Below the pieces are notes generated by a model. The model was not told the DNA's origin. It saw only the letters and a program-made list of their open reading frames with translations, and did no database searches. A stretch of 64,000 bases of DNA from positions 60,115 through 124,114 of the forward strand of contig CAMAXP010000005.1 of the NCBI GenBank assembly GCA_945862265.1. The letters run 5' to 3'. Below, piece by piece: positions 63,403 through 64,000 of this stretch (the stretch's first letter is position 1; every line of letters begins with the position of its first letter). The translations under genes were made by a program, and so were the position numbers. Source of the DNA: Bordetella parapertussis. GTDB lineage: Bacteria; Pseudomonadota; Gammaproteobacteria; Burkholderiales; SG8-39.

Positions 63403-63771
63403 ATGACGCATTATCCCGACCCAGTTCTTGAGGCCCTGCTTGAACTCGATGGCAATGTCCTGGAACAGGAGGATGGCTTCTGGATCAAGGTCGAGGTGAG
63501 GTCGGTGGAATTGTCAGAGCACACTCCTCATGGAATTCGTTACAGCCTGACCCTCCACGACAAATGCGGCGTGCGAGTGCTCGGCTACGACAACGCCCAT
63601 GCGGTGAAGCCGCCGAAGAAGTTCAAGTACGCCGGGCGTCGATTGCCCTACGACCACCGGCACCGAACTTCCAGCGACACGGGTGTGCCGTATGTTTTCG
63701 AGTCGCCCCAGCGCTTGCTGGAGGACTTTTTTACGGAAGTTGATCGAGTCATCAAGGAGGCACGGAAATGA
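63403..63771 (+). CDS. TumE-like (DUF6516) toxin-antitoxin family protein
   Basis: The 122-residue product resembles the TumE/DUF6516 group: WIKVEVRSVELSEHTPHGIR, YSLTLHDKCGVRVLGYDNAH and, near the C terminus, YVFESPQRLLEDFFTEVDRV. These proteins are annotated as toxins paired with a DNA-binding antitoxin. The partner here is the next gene, whose start overlaps this stop (ATGA) behind AAGGAGG. A toxin-first order is less common than antitoxin-first. The 63253-63402 gap before it contains only the operator palindrome and a likely -10. Toxicity is inferred from the family and not shown by the sequence. Confidence 0.75.
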   Translation: MTHYPDPVLEALLELDGNVLEQEDGFWIKVEVRSVELSEHTPHGIRYSLTLHDKCGVRVLGYDNAHAVKPPKKFKYAGRRLPYDHRHRTSSDTGVPYVFESPQRLLEDFFTEVDRVIKEARK

Positions 63772-64000
63772 AGGCTATTGTTATCGGCGTAATGCCACAG
63801 GACCAGATCCGGGCTCGGATGATCGCGATCGCCAAGGGCGAGTACAAACCCAAGCCTGGCGAACCCAAGATCTGGTTCACCACGATGAAGTCTGTCGCGG
63901 AGGTTCTCAGCGACCAGAACCGCGCCTTGCTGAAGGTCATCCGCGAGACGAATCCCGATTCGGTTGCCGTGCTTGCAAAAATTACCGGACGTCAGCCTAG
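63768..64000 (+). CDS. HTH-type DNA-binding protein, probable antitoxin (3' end cut by the window)
   Basis: I translated this gene directly from the ATG at 63768; 77 complete codons run to the window edge. The product begins MKAIVIGVMPQDQIRARMIA, followed by AKGEYKPKPGEPKIWFTTMK and VAEVLSDQNRALLKVIRETN, then the start of a winged-helix motif (VAVLAKITGRQPS). This resembles the HVO_A0114-like or MarR-like predicted DNA-binding partners of TumE-type toxins. The ATG lies in the toxin stop (ATGA) with AAGGAGG 7 bases upstream. It probably represses the operon through the palindrome at 63375-63393. Confidence 0.8.
   Translation, partial: MKAIVIGVMPQDQIRARMIAIAKGEYKPKPGEPKIWFTTMKSVAEVLSDQNRALLKVIRETNPDSVAVLAKITGRQP

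Overview
The window is a dense, GC-rich chromosomal segment of a Gram-negative bacterium, most likely a betaproteobacterium. The supporting evidence is the gene order (trpS-scpA-scpB-rluB, rimP-nusA-infB-rbfA-truB-rpsO-pnp, rpsB-tsf-pyrH-frr-uppS-cdsA-dxr-rseP-bamA-skp-lpxD-fabZ-lpxA-lpxB-rnhB), a long ~400-residue TrpS, ZipA next to Smc, and outer-membrane genes (bamA, lpx, skp). I cannot place it to genus. No rRNA, CRISPR array, prophage or insertion sequence is visible. Most of the window is core genome, with about 63 protein genes, three tRNAs and very short intergenic gaps.

Layout. 1-4102 (minus): a tightly coupled five-gene operon encoding a minimal J-domain protein, three proteins I do not recognise and a YcaO protein that runs off the left edge. 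This is the least explained part of the window. 4202-11602: a gamma-carbonic anhydrase-like protein (minus), then a plus-strand run with an alpha/beta hydrolase, a PHP-domain RNase AM-type phosphatase, a YciO/TsaC-like protein, a membrane zinc protease, trpS, scpA, scpB and rluB. 11603-18177: a promoter with an attenuator-like hairpin, then rimP-nusA-infB-rbfA-truB and rpsO, followed by pnp (to 20441). 20506-27065: dksA (minus), a tRNA-Pro/Arg/His cluster, and a minus-strand operon queF-dapC-dapD-pilU-dapE-prmB, in which a pilus-retraction ATPase sits inside lysine/peptidoglycan precursor genes. 27216-36520: smc-zipA-ligA-galU-hpt-mtiP-def, joining chromosome organisation and division to a purine salvage pair (methylthioinosine phosphorylase yields hypoxanthine, and the HGPRT-like enzyme reuses it). 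36531-39911: glnD and map (minus). 40192-55110: the translation, isoprenoid, phospholipid, outer-membrane and lipid A superoperon. 55085-58391: the divergent pair ppsR/ppsA. 58403-63252: smpB (minus), ratA-ratB, a secreted DUF4124-type protein (minus), then guaB-guaA. 63403-64000: a TumE-like toxin gene followed by a DNA-binding antitoxin gene cut by the right edge.

How it works together. Regulation is visible mainly in the leaders: the rimP hairpin (probably the site of NusA feedback), the rpsO inverted repeat, the long rpsB leader, and hairpins after rpsO, pnp and rpsB. Two genes lie across the window edges and have to be read directly from the sequence: ycaO (1-1270, minus) and the antitoxin gene (63768-64000, plus). 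The main candidates for something undescribed are the J-domain/YcaO operon, the missing conventional start of rluB with its possible overprinting of the scpB tail, and the toxin-first TA module with a palindromic operator.
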